Source of the DNA: a virus
IMG/VR virus record: IMGVR_UViG_3300008110_005814
Span: 1-35,340 of that record
DNA: 35,340 bases
Reading direction: 5' to 3' (one strand)
Both the position numbers and the translations under genes were made by a program. A model generated the notes under the pieces. That model did not search any database and was not told the DNA's origin. It saw nothing but the letters and a program-made list of their open reading frames with translations. Shown one piece after another: positions 7,073 through 15,429 of this stretch (positions are counted from its first letter, which is position 1; every line of letters starts with the position of its first letter).

Positions 7073-8655
7073 TAGAGTAACCATCTTATATCTTCATTTC
7101 CATCGCCAATATTCATTTCATATGGATTTCCTCTCATTCTTTCGTTTGCTGAACCCATAGAAAAACCTGTTGTAGAAATAGAATTGATGGCAACTTTTGC
7201 TAAATCCATTCTCTCTTGTCTTAAACGAAGTGCGGTATCCCTCACCCATAACCCAATTGAGAATGCCATAACTAAGTCATCGTTGTAACCCCTCATTGCT
7301 TCCGCTCTATTCGTCAGCCATATAAAAGTAAAGAGCTCATCAATCAATCTTAAGGACTGAACCACAACCTCTTTATTTCTGAAGTATTCATCTAATTTGG
7401 AAATAATTAAAGGTCGAGTTTTAGCAGATGTTGTAAATCCAGCTACCTGCCTTCTTTCTTCCGCATTAAATTTATTTGTATATTGTTTCTCTATATCAAT
7501 ATATTTGTAATCCTGAGTTTGGTAATAAAGGTTTTGGTAATTTCTGTCGATTACCTGTTGAATTACCGCCCACCCAATATTTGCATTCTCTATTACTAAA
7601 AGTGCATTATTCCAATCGGTAGCCACGCTAACTAAAAAATTACCGAAATCTTTAGTTTCCATTTTACCCCTATATTCTGCCACCTGCACATTATTCACAA
7701 CATCAAAGACATGAAATGTGGAATAATCCGAACCATCGCCTCTCGCCACGTCGGCTACAACCATATATGATTTTTGATAATCTGGATACTCCCATTTCCA
7801 ATAGTTTCCATCGAATCCACTTTTTTCTATCGGGTCTTTAACAAATGTTTCCTTATACCACATCAACAATTCGGGTGCAATAACGGTATCACCAGAAGAA
7901 ATGAAGTCGCAATCACACTCTTGTGCCGCTAACTTTTCTCCTAATACTTTTGTTTGTTCATCTCTCCACCTTTGGTCTCTCTCAGGATGAACCGTCCAAT
8001 GCAAATAGATTGGATTAAATTCATTTGTTCCTTCTTCTGCTCCCACCCATTGTTGGTGAAACCAGTTACCCACACCATTTGGAGTAGATAATGCTATACA
8101 ACTACCACCGGTTGATAGGGCGGGAGTTGCAGATGCCCAAATTTCATTAATATCTGGAACGAATGCCGCTTCATCGACTACTAAAAGTGATAGGGCTTCA
8201 GAACGACCTGCATCAGGTGAAGATGGGATAGCTTTTACTTGCGAACCATTTACTAATCGTAGTGAAAGTTTGTTATCTTCCTGTGTTGCAACTTTTAACC
8301 AACTAGGTAAGTTATCATACATAACTCTTACCTTCGTAACGAGATTTTTAGCAACCTCTTGCTTAATAGCGATTACCAACACATTATAATCCTGATTAAA
8401 AATCATTTTCCACAAAGAATACCCTGCTGTCAAAGTGGATATACCTGTCTGACGTGATTTTAAAACTAAATTATATCGATGGTCTTTAAATTGTAGTAAC
8501 GTCTTTTCTTGATAGGGAAACAACTCAAAACGTAGCTTTCCTTTTGTAGGATGTTGAATCTTACAGTATTTGCGCATAAAATATACCGGATCTCCGGCAC
8601 ATTTTTTGTATTCTTCTCTGATTACATCTTTTAATGATAATCCTTTATCTTGCAT
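7072..8655 (-). CDS. gp17: large terminase (DNA packaging ATPase-nuclease), gp17-like
   Basis: The 527-residue protein has the full terminase layout. The ATPase domain shows a Walker A motif SRQTGIST (67-74), Walker B LLVVDEA (157-163) and the coupling motif ALSTPNG (188-194). The nuclease domain begins with VVADVARGDGSDYST (about 300-314), whose Asp residues bind metal, and a late acidic pair in YNDDLVMAFSIG. In T4-like phages it powers DNA entry through the portal and makes the cut ends. I chose the ATG at 8655; one codon upstream is TTG. It overlaps the upstream Zn-ribbon gene by 11 bases. Identification is firm. Confidence 0.95.
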   Translation of the reverse strand: MQDKGLSLKDVIREEYKKCAGDPVYFMRKYCKIQHPTKGKLRFELFPYQEKTLLQFKDHRYNLVLKSRQTGISTLTAGYSLWKMIFNQDYNVLVIAIKQEVAKNLVTKVRVMYDNLPSWLKVATQEDNKLSLRLVNGSQVKAIPSSPDAGRSEALSLLVVDEAAFVPDINEIWASATPALSTGGSCIALSTPNGVGNWFHQQWVGAEEGTNEFNPIYLHWTVHPERDQRWRDEQTKVLGEKLAAQECDCDFISSGDTVIAPELLMWYKETFVKDPIEKSGFDGNYWKWEYPDYQKSYMVVADVARGDGSDYSTFHVFDVVNNVQVAEYRGKMETKDFGNFLVSVATDWNNALLVIENANIGWAVIQQVIDRNYQNLYYQTQDYKYIDIEKQYTNKFNAEERRQVAGFTTSAKTRPLIISKLDEYFRNKEVVVQSLRLIDELFTFIWLTNRAEAMRGYNDDLVMAFSIGLWVRDTALRLRQERMDLAKVAINSISTTGFSMGSANERMRGNPYEMNIGDGNEDIRWLL

Positions 8656-9325
8656 CAAATAATCTATTTAGAATTGGGTTATCTAAATTTTTTAGTTTAG
8701 ATTCATAAATAACTATATCTTCTTCCAATTCTTTTAATCCCTTTTCGATATTTTGAATTTCTAATTCCATATCCGCTTTCATCTCATCCATCGGTTTTGG
8801 TAGATGCCAAATCTCAATTCTACCATCTTCCAAAATTTGTTCATAGTGTGGTTTTAATTCCTTGATACCATCTTCGATTTGAGATTTCGCTTCGGTGGCC
8901 TGAGCGACGGCTCTTCTAAATAATCTAAAGTTTTTATACTCTTCAAATATACCCAATTTTTGGGCCTCACTATCCATTTCAACATTACAATCAATACAAT
9001 AGCCAGATTCTTTAATCAGAATTTTATCATTTGCACCATACTTTTGTTTTTGACAATTTGAATTGGCACATTCTTCTTTCTTTCTTAAAAACTCTCTAAT
9101 TGATTGAAATACCTCGTGATTTTTTCCGGTTTTCAGAACATATCCCTCTTTTTGTTCGTATTGATATGTTTCATCTTCCCATTTTTCCCCAACCTCTCTT
9201 TTTACATTTGGGTTGGATTTTTCATATCCGAATGATTTGGAAGGGTCTTCACCTCTAAATACATAATCCACCAATTCGCGGCGGGTTTTATGCATTAAAT
9301 CTTTTCTAAATTCTTTTTTTGCCAT
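8645..9325 (-). CDS. Zn-ribbon phage protein upstream of terminase; possible small terminase analogue
   Basis: The 226-residue protein has four cysteines at 86, 91, 110 and 113 (CxxxxC and CxxC) that look like a zinc ribbon in the middle. Residues 1-80 are charged, with RRELVDYVFRGEDPSKSFGYE. Residues 130-220 form long charged helices that could make a coiled coil. It is directly upstream of and overlaps the large terminase. T4 gp16, the small terminase, occupies that place and is helical and oligomeric, but no sequence match is claimed. A DNA- or terminase-binding role is a reasonable guess from position and the zinc ribbon. Confidence 0.6.
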   Translation of the reverse strand: MAKKEFRKDLMHKTRRELVDYVFRGEDPSKSFGYEKSNPNVKREVGEKWEDETYQYEQKEGYVLKTGKNHEVFQSIREFLRKKEECANSNCQKQKYGANDKILIKESGYCIDCNVEMDSEAQKLGIFEEYKNFRLFRRAVAQATEAKSQIEDGIKELKPHYEQILEDGRIEIWHLPKPMDEMKADMELEIQNIEKGLKELEEDIVIYESKLKNLDNPILNRLFDAR

Positions 9326-9361
9326 AACCTTTATATATGTATATATATTGAAAAATTGCCT

Positions 9362-10189
9362 TTAAGATATTTTTTTAACCTCTATCTTTATTTTTGGAGT
9401 ATATCCATCTGGTAAATTTACCTTTATACCCTCAAATGATTCCACTTTATTTTCAAAATAAGATAATTGAAAAATTTTATCAGTAAGGTTTAATACTAAT
9501 TGGGATGAAGTACTCATTTTTTTAGTATCCCTCTTCATATTCAATGGGGAGTCATCCTTATAAAAATTCTTTCTCATTAAAGGCGCAATCAGATTCCAAT
9601 CCTCTGCTTTATCCATTTGCTTTTCAGCACTTAATTTTCTTACGATTGAACTTTTATAATCAGGCCCATCGGTGTATCCTGCATCAGTATAATAGTGTCC
9701 ATGATTAGTTCTAACCATAGGGTGTTCTCTATTTATCAAATTTATTTTAGGATTATGTTTGGAAGTAGTTTCTACTGAGATAGTATTTTTAGGTGAACTT
9801 ATGAATGTATGACCTTTAATACCACCTTCATATTGAACTGCATATCTTATAGCTTCTTTTAAATTAGAAGAACCCAATGCTTTCCTTATTTTAGCACCAT
9901 CCTTTGATGGTTTACCTTTTTTCTTTACTATCTTTTTTTCTTCCTCATCAAATCCAACCATAAGAGCAGTATTCACAATACCTATCCCATGTTCGTTCAT
10001 TCCTTCACTCCAATCGGTTATTATATCATGTAAATAAACTACCTCTACTCCATCGATTAGAGTATGAATAACTTCTAATTGGGGATTGTAAGCTCTATCT
10101 CTATTTTTAGCCAATATAAATTTATCACCAATTTCTTTGGAAACAATTATACATTCACCCAACATTATTTTATCAAATAAATTATTCAT
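9362..10189 (-). CDS. Ntn-hydrolase-like protein (peptidase C45 / acyltransferase type)
   Basis: The 275-residue protein has the layout of the choloylglycine hydrolase / penicillin acyltransferase (C45) group: Cys14 followed by beta strands with ILAKNRDRAY (26-35), then YLHDIITDWSEGMNEHGIGIVNTAL (seen as strands with EGMNEHGI), an SSPKNTISVE strand and VRTNHGHYY. In that group the Cys becomes the N-terminal nucleophile after self-cleavage and cuts or transfers amide-linked acyl groups. Here 13 residues precede the Cys and would have to be removed. It sits upstream of the terminase operon behind a 40-base gap with the 10-mer ATATTTATAT. The substrate is unknown; amide hydrolysis in host lysis, signalling or virion maturation are all possible. 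Confidence 0.65.
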   Translation of the reverse strand: MNNLFDKIMLGECIIVSKEIGDKFILAKNRDRAYNPQLEVIHTLIDGVEVVYLHDIITDWSEGMNEHGIGIVNTALMVGFDEEEKKIVKKKGKPSKDGAKIRKALGSSNLKEAIRYAVQYEGGIKGHTFISSPKNTISVETTSKHNPKINLINREHPMVRTNHGHYYTDAGYTDGPDYKSSIVRKLSAEKQMDKAEDWNLIAPLMRKNFYKDDSPLNMKRDTKKMSTSSQLVLNLTDKIFQLSYFENKVESFEGIKVNLPDGYTPKIKIEVKKIS

Positions 10190-10204
10190 TTATGGTCATT
10201 TCCT

Positions 10205-10214
10205 ATATAAATAT
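10205..10214 (-). promoter_or_regulatory. recurrent 10-mer ATATTTATAT (candidate promoter element)
   Basis: Coding-strand ATATTTATAT lies 15 bases before the ATG of the Ntn-hydrolase-like gene at 10189, in the only gap of that area. An AGGAA lies between motif and start. Confidence 0.4.
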
Positions 10215-10229
10215 TTTAATTCGAAACAA

Positions 10230-10742
10230 TTATTCAAAAACCAAATGTTTATTGAAACTATTTTTTAAAATTTCATTAAATTTTACCTCATTATATTTCA
10301 CATCAAACAAAAAAGCTACTCTGGTAGTATTTCCATTGTTTATTACTTTGTGCTCAATTCGTTGTGAATCAAACCAATGAACAACCCCATCTTCAAACTT
10401 TATCTGATGTTCAACCTCATTTAATTTAAAATGGTTTATACATTCAGCATTTGAAATTACCGGCATTATGAATCTTCTATATTCATGTCCACCATCTTTG
10501 TGCCAAAAAAGTCCTCCATCAGGCTGCGCGAAGAAAAGAAAAATGTTATCAAACTCAACCCCGCTAAAAATAGGTAAAACCTCATTATGAAAGTATTTTA
10601 ATCTACTAAACCTACTTACATCGGTATCGAAACTTTCCATTTTTAAATTATCGTTGGAAACTGATGATGTATCATAATAACGATTTATTTCGCCTAATAA
10701 TTCATCACTATCAAATGTTAATTTAGATTTATATAACTCCAT
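10230..10742 (-). CDS. 2-oxoglutarate/Fe(II) oxygenase-like protein (Asp/Asn beta-hydroxylase type)
   Basis: The 170-residue protein has the metal-binding HxD at His81 and Asp83 (FWHKDGG), a second His at 131 (EHKVINNG) and Arg141 (TTRVAFLFDV), spaced as in aspartyl/asparaginyl beta-hydroxylase-like jelly-roll enzymes. VVHWFDSQRIEH matches the strand before the distal His. Such enzymes hydroxylate amino-acid side chains or small molecules using 2-oxoglutarate. It overlaps the ligase fusion by one base (shared A of stop and start) and so is coupled to it. The substrate is unknown; hydroxylation of a phage or host protein is possible. Confidence 0.68.
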   Translation of the reverse strand: MELYKSKLTFDSDELLGEINRYYDTSSVSNDNLKMESFDTDVSRFSRLKYFHNEVLPIFSGVEFDNIFLFFAQPDGGLFWHKDGGHEYRRFIMPVISNAECINHFKLNEVEHQIKFEDGVVHWFDSQRIEHKVINNGNTTRVAFLFDVKYNEVKFNEILKNSFNKHLVFE

Positions 10743-13285
10743 TATCTACTAAATGTAAAGATTCCTAAAATTTGGTTTAATGGTGCAAATGCCCCTGTCA
10801 ATTTAAAAGTGTTTCCTTTGTAAGTAAATACAATACCTTCATTTGGAACTATCTTATCAAATCCTCCCAACGCTTCAATTCTTGCCAACTCAATTCCTAA
10901 TTTATCCAAATTCTTAGCATCCCCGGTAGCTCTAATTGAATTAATAGCGGTTTCCAATCTACCTACCATTTGTTGTTTAGCCGCATCAGGATTTACCGTC
11001 AATACTGATGTCATAAATGATAATACCTCTGCCCCTACTCCTAAAAATATAGTTTCAAATTTAAGAAGATTATCCTTTGTTATTTTTTGTTGGTCTTGTT
11101 TTTCTATTTTTTCTGCCCACTCTCTATTCTTATCATCTTTTATATCCTTTATTCGGAATCCTTTATCACCGAAAGCCCATCTCTTTACCAATCCTATTTT
11201 TTGTTGCTCATCTAATCCTTTTGTATTTTTATTTACAAAATCCAACCACCAAGCCTGATGATAATCTGCAACACCATTCTTTTCAGTTAATCCAAATTCG
11301 TTTTGAAGTGTTTGAATTTTAGATAAAAACAAAGATTGTTTTGCTTTAAGGTCTTTATTTACTGGCAGTTTTTGTATAGGAGGCCCTTGCAATTTGAATT
11401 TAGATTGAACATCTGCATTTACCTTCTTTACCATTGCCGCCAATTGAGCTCCCGCTTCTGGATTTTCTCCAATTGCAGTTCCCTCTTCATCATATTCCAT
11501 AGTTCCATGAAATACTAAAAGAGATTGACCATATGGTATTACATTTGTATTTTCAGGATAAATGATTTCACAATTCATAAAGCACTTACCATCTTTGAAA
11601 ATTTTCTTTTTACTACTATCGGAAAGGGATTTAATTGCAGATTCCAAATCTTTAATTGCAAAGCTAAATGCATCTGATACCGAACCTCTTCCTGCAAATT
11701 TAGTAATTACATCTTGAACTCCCATCGCATCTTTACCTCTATTTTTAAGATGTGATTTATTACGGGCAGCAACTAATCTACCACCAACCCAACTAATCGC
11801 CAATGCCTGCCCATCAGTTTTCTCTCTTGCCAATTCCAACTTACCACTCAATGCTTGTTTTACAATTCGTTTCAGATCTCCGAATGTAAGGTTCATTTGT
11901 ATATCGAATGGGTGGTTCATATGTCCATACGCACCACCTTCGGTTATAAGAGATTCTTTTACTGGTTCATATCCTCTATCTTCGGTATCCTTTGTATCAT
12001 ATTGGTGACCAGGTTTCTTTTTTCTTTTATCATCAAAATCTATTGTATCCAATTCAGGATGATGCCCCATATCTTTTGTATAAGATGATGTTTTATGGTG
12101 AAGTGTAAAATTACGGTCAGCCTCTCCATCATAAGGATGATTATGTGAATGTATAGTTTCGGTTTTAGCTTCTATTCCTGCTAACTTTGTATAATACTTT
12201 GGGTCTTCAAATAGATGGTCTAATGCAATCTCTTTTGCAACATTAGTATCGGTAGTATGTTCTCTTTCTACTTTATATCCTTTTCTAAATTCATCAGCTA
12301 ATTCTTTTTGAGTTATATTATGTTTTCTTGCTATATCACCCAAACTCATTCCGGCAGATAACCCTCCTCTAATTACATCTTCCTTTTTTATTTTCTCCCA
12401 ACCATCAACCCCCTTTGGTTTCTCAACAGGTTTTAAATCACTTGTCACCATATTAGAAACCTTGTAATATACCTTTCTAAATGCAGATTCTTTGTCCTTT
12501 CTCTTTCCCTTACCTCTCATCGCATCCGCTTTTGGTTTATCCATTTGGGTATATCCTAATTGTTTAAACCACGGCTCAGGTTTTCCTCTATCCAAAATTC
12601 TTAAAGTCCCATCTGGAATATACATAGTAGCTGGTTCTCCTTCATCGGCCCCATACCCACCTAATGTAGTTTCTACTAATCCTTCTTTCGTTATTTTATT
12701 AAGAGTAAGGGTGATTAATTTAAAAATCTTCTCATCAAATTTAGGATAGGCTTTCATAAATCCAACCTTTCTCTCTTCATCACTCCCCTTACCTAACCAA
12801 TTTCTAACATCAGTTCCACTAATAGGATTTGATTGAGATGGTGAAATATACACATATCCTTTATCCATATATCCCTCCATATCTTTACCATCTTTATATG
12901 GTTCAAAGTATTTACCGCTCAACCTCATCTCATCCTTTTCACCAACAGCAGTAATAAATGCGGTAGTTTTTGAATCAAATTTATTTAAAATTTCAACAGG
13001 TGCATATGGATTTTTAATTTGAACTACTTTGTTTGATGGAACTCCAAACATTTTAGTGATGATATATTTCTTTTCCTTAAACCCAAATGGAGATTTAACA
13101 TTATCGGTTTTATTTGATGTTCCGATATAAACATTTTCTTTTCCAAATTTCCTAACCAACAATTGGTATGTGGCAAAATGGCCCTTATGGAAAGGTTGGA
13201 ATCTTCCACTATATACAACAACCCTATCCGAAGTTTGTTCTCCTAATAGGGCTTCCATCAAAAATTTAGTTAAATTATTCATCAT
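10742..13285 (-). CDS. fusion of a HIGH-type nucleotidyltransferase and a ligase-like covalent nucleotidyltransferase
   Basis: I use the ATG at 13285 (847 residues); the longer frame would begin at TTG. Residues 20-170 are a Rossmann nucleotidyltransferase with GRFQPFHKGH (27-36) and the ISGTDVR motif (155-161), as in NMN adenylyltransferases and cytidylyltransferases. Residues 305-335 look like a helix-turn-helix (MSLGDIARKHNITQKEL), and 340-372 (VEREHTTD...IALDHLFEDPKYYTKL) resemble a small uncharacterised DUF5661-like motif. Residues 465-847 look like a DNA/RNA-ligase-type domain: motif I EKTDGQ with Lys489, a CEIIYPE strand like motif III, EGIVF (816-820) and FKLTG (827-831) like motifs IV and V. 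Similar fusions are annotated as cytidylyltransferase in marine phages. LITE-GG at 446-451, between the halves, fits a gp21 cleavage site. Possible roles are RNA/DNA repair linked to NAD synthesis. Confidence 0.75.
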   Translation of the reverse strand: MMNNLTKFLMEALLGEQTSDRVVVYSGRFQPFHKGHFATYQLLVRKFGKENVYIGTSNKTDNVKSPFGFKEKKYIITKMFGVPSNKVVQIKNPYAPVEILNKFDSKTTAFITAVGEKDEMRLSGKYFEPYKDGKDMEGYMDKGYVYISPSQSNPISGTDVRNWLGKGSDEERKVGFMKAYPKFDEKIFKLITLTLNKITKEGLVETTLGGYGADEGEPATMYIPDGTLRILDRGKPEPWFKQLGYTQMDKPKADAMRGKGKRKDKESAFRKVYYKVSNMVTSDLKPVEKPKGVDGWEKIKKEDVIRGGLSAGMSLGDIARKHNITQKELADEFRKGYKVEREHTTDTNVAKEIALDHLFEDPKYYTKLAGIEAKTETIHSHNHPYDGEADRNFTLHHKTSSYTKDMGHHPELDTIDFDDKRKKKPGHQYDTKDTEDRGYEPVKESLITEGGAYGHMNHPFDIQMNLTFGDLKRIVKQALSGKLELAREKTDGQALAISWVGGRLVAARNKSHLKNRGKDAMGVQDVITKFAGRGSVSDAFSFAIKDLESAIKSLSDSSKKKIFKDGKCFMNCEIIYPENTNVIPYGQSLLVFHGTMEYDEEGTAIGENPEAGAQLAAMVKKVNADVQSKFKLQGPPIQKLPVNKDLKAKQSLFLSKIQTLQNEFGLTEKNGVADYHQAWWLDFVNKNTKGLDEQQKIGLVKRWAFGDKGFRIKDIKDDKNREWAEKIEKQDQQKITKDNLLKFETIFLGVGAEVLSFMTSVLTVNPDAAKQQMVGRLETAINSIRATGDAKNLDKLGIELARIEALGGFDKIVPNEGIVFTYKGNTFKLTGAFAPLNQILGIFTFSR

Positions 13286-13288
13286 ACG

Positions 13289-13299
13289 ATAATAAATAT
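13289..13299 (-). promoter_or_regulatory. variant of the recurrent AT motif (ATATTTATTAT)
   Basis: Coding-strand ATATTTATTAT ends three bases before the ATG at 13285 and overlaps the end of the SGNH gene. It shares ATATTTAT with the four exact copies and supports the ATG at 13285 over the earlier TTG. Confidence 0.3.
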
Positions 13300-14120
13300 T
13301 AAAGATTGTGATAATGTTCAATTATATAATCATATAATAAATTCCCAAAGTTTTTGTGAGCAAAATAACCAGGATGTAAATCATCTATCAAAAAATCACA
13401 TTCTTCGGTAATTGTGGATTTCATTTCTACTGCATATTGATGAAAATCTTCAATAGTTCTGTTTAAAACTTTTAATTTTAAAGAATTATTTTTCCTAAAT
13501 TCATCTTCAATGCCATTTAAAAGCTCACCTCCAAAAAATATATATTTTATTTTATTATGTTTAAGATAGCCAAAAAATGTGTTTATTTGCCTACTTAAAT
13601 TTAGATAATAAGATTTTTTTGAAAAGAAATTATCATAATAAGATTTTAATGCAGAATGTATTTTTAAATTATCATTAGCAAATTCTTCACTATAATAACC
13701 CCTAGTTCCATATAATCCACTAATAGAATTATCGGAATAATCATTATTTGTAAAATGTAAATTACCTATTATATAATCATTTAATTTATTAGAATATAAA
13801 TCTAATCTACCCAAAGATGGTAATTCTAAAATAAGAAGTATTTCATCTTTAATTTTATAATTTGATTTTACAAAATCATAAGCCATTCTTATTACTCTTT
13901 CAGACCCCCCTCCACTAGTCGCTTCATTAACTGATTCGGCGTTTAGTTTATGGGATAATACACTACTATATAATACATCATTTATATTTTCCCAACTAAT
14001 GTTGTATTTTGAATTATAGTATTCAACGATACTCATTCCATTTCTTAAAATGTGTTGATTTTCTAATCCACCGCCCGCACTATGTGAGCAACCATTACAA
14101 TATATTTTTTTGGCATTCAT
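13299..14120 (-). CDS. SGNH-hydrolase-like protein (copy 3)
   Basis: The 273-residue protein starts with a beta strand and the nucleophile block NGCSHSAGGG (Ser12), has a Gly-rich block SGGGSERVIR (about 69-78) and ends with DDLHPGYFAHKNFG (about 245-258), whose Asp-x-x-His-Pro provides the catalytic Asp and His of SGNH/GDSL enzymes. Such enzymes remove or transfer O-acyl groups on sugars. It has no signal peptide, so it probably acts in the cytoplasm. It overlaps the glycosyltransferase-like gene at 14095 by 26 bases. Of the three SGNH-like proteins in this window it has the most complete DxxH block; the other two end in GHPS. Confidence 0.72.
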   Translation of the reverse strand: MNAKKIYCNGCSHSAGGGLENQHILRNGMSIVEYYNSKYNISWENINDVLYSSVLSHKLNAESVNEATSGGGSERVIRMAYDFVKSNYKIKDEILLILELPSLGRLDLYSNKLNDYIIGNLHFTNNDYSDNSISGLYGTRGYYSEEFANDNLKIHSALKSYYDNFFSKKSYYLNLSRQINTFFGYLKHNKIKYIFFGGELLNGIEDEFRKNNSLKLKVLNRTIEDFHQYAVEMKSTITEECDFLIDDLHPGYFAHKNFGNLLYDYIIEHYHNL

Positions 14121-15429
14121 ATCCTTCTTTTATAATGGCTTTAACGGAATCTATTTCACTTTTTTCGTAATCAAACGATAATAATTTCATTTGATTATAT
14201 ATTAAAGTTTCTTCAGATTCTCTTAACTTATCTTTTAGTTCTTCAATCGGTAAATTTGATAATCTAATTATTTCCCCAATTACTTTTTCTAATCTAACTT
14301 TATCATCTAATTCCTCATCATAACTTTCATCTATTAAACCATTAAATGTTTTAAATCCCATATCTCTTATGTCTTTAAGATAATGGGGAGGCCCTGCAAC
14401 TAAAAAAGGTTGTAAATACATAATTGGCTTGAATACCTTTTCTGATACAAAACCCTGTGGTTTGAAAAATATAGTATCACTAATTAGGCTCATCGCACTT
14501 TCTTTATATGGTCTTATATCTTCAAACCCATATCCACTTATTTTAAAATTGGTTTCAAAATCTACTTTTTTCTCTTCCAATGAAATAAATAACTTATAAT
14601 CATCAATATATCCCAAATCTTTTAATTGGTTTTCGTAATCATATCTTACTCCACCTAATGTATCATAGAATTTTGGATTGTATGAAATTAGAAATTTATC
14701 TATTATATTGTTCTTATGTATTTCCGAAATTATCTTAACCCTATGATGATGTGGATATTGATTGAAGCTAAGAAAATGGTATTTCTTCTCTTCGTAATTC
14801 AAAATTTGCGAAACATCGTTTGATTTTAAATTATGTTGAAAGTATCTACTACTTCGATTTAAATAATAATTTATTTTTATAAATGAAACGTTTTTTGATT
14901 TATATTTAGTAAAATCGTTTAGATAATCATTGTATAAAAAAATTATTTTTTTATATGATATGGTTTTTAGTATCTCTTCAACAAAATAATCATTTAAATG
15001 CCCCTCATGTGAATAGTTAATTACTATTGTAGCATTTATCTCTTTTAGTTTTTCAAATAAACCTTTATCAATTTGCTTAATATGATTTTTAAAAAAATCT
15101 ATGTGCCCAAATGGCTCAATTACAAAGAAAGTTTTTTTAGAGCAGAATTCATTCTTGCGTTCTATCGCTTCATCAACTGAAATCCGATTAATTGTTAATT
15201 TGGTTTTAGGATCAAAACCATTTTGGGGAATAGATTGAAACCCCATTCCATTCCATAAAACACTTATTTCATTACCAAAATTGTTGAAAAGGGCCTTAAT
15301 TAAATGCCCCATATCACTAGAATTATTTTCTAATAACCAATTTATGGAAAAATCTAAAACATTTTTTGGTTGACAGTTTGGTAAAATTAAATTATTAACT
15401 TTATTTTCGTATAATAAATTAAGCTCCAT
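14095..15429 (-). CDS. putative glycosyltransferase (family with TEKxFKP-like motif, copy 3)
   Basis: The 444-residue protein (ATG at 15429; an upstream in-frame start is only TTG) shares a core with two other proteins here: a strand KYHFLSFNQYPHHHRVKI, then later VSEKVFKPIMYLQPFLVAGPPHYL and MGFKTFNGLIDESYDEELDD, then helices with LIYNQ. The EK..fKp...pflv.g pattern followed by a GFkTF helix resembles the donor-binding end of GT-B fucosyltransferase-like enzymes, but a full fold match cannot be shown. The N-terminal 180 residues differ from the other copies, which suits different acceptors. It overlaps the TPP-subunit gene by 11 bases and the SGNH gene by 26 bases. Confidence 0.62.
   Translation of the reverse strand: MELNLLYENKVNNLILPNCQPKNVLDFSINWLLENNSSDMGHLIKALFNNFGNEISVLWNGMGFQSIPQNGFDPKTKLTINRISVDEAIERKNEFCSKKTFFVIEPFGHIDFFKNHIKQIDKGLFEKLKEINATIVINYSHEGHLNDYFVEEILKTISYKKIIFLYNDYLNDFTKYKSKNVSFIKINYYLNRSSRYFQHNLKSNDVSQILNYEEKKYHFLSFNQYPHHHRVKIISEIHKNNIIDKFLISYNPKFYDTLGGVRYDYENQLKDLGYIDDYKLFISLEEKKVDFETNFKISGYGFEDIRPYKESAMSLISDTIFFKPQGFVSEKVFKPIMYLQPFLVAGPPHYLKDIRDMGFKTFNGLIDESYDEELDDKVRLEKVIGEIIRLSNLPIEELKDKLRESEETLIYNQMKLLSFDYEKSEIDSVKAIIKEGYECQKNIL

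Noticed and set aside
13024-13221. Minus-strand 65-residue frame inside the nucleotidyltransferase
   Set aside because: It overlaps the HIGH motif region of a firmly supported gene in another frame.
13286-13321. Longer N-terminus of the ligase fusion
   Set aside because: It would begin at TTG and add twelve residues overlapping the SGNH gene; ATG ATG at 13285/13282 fits better.
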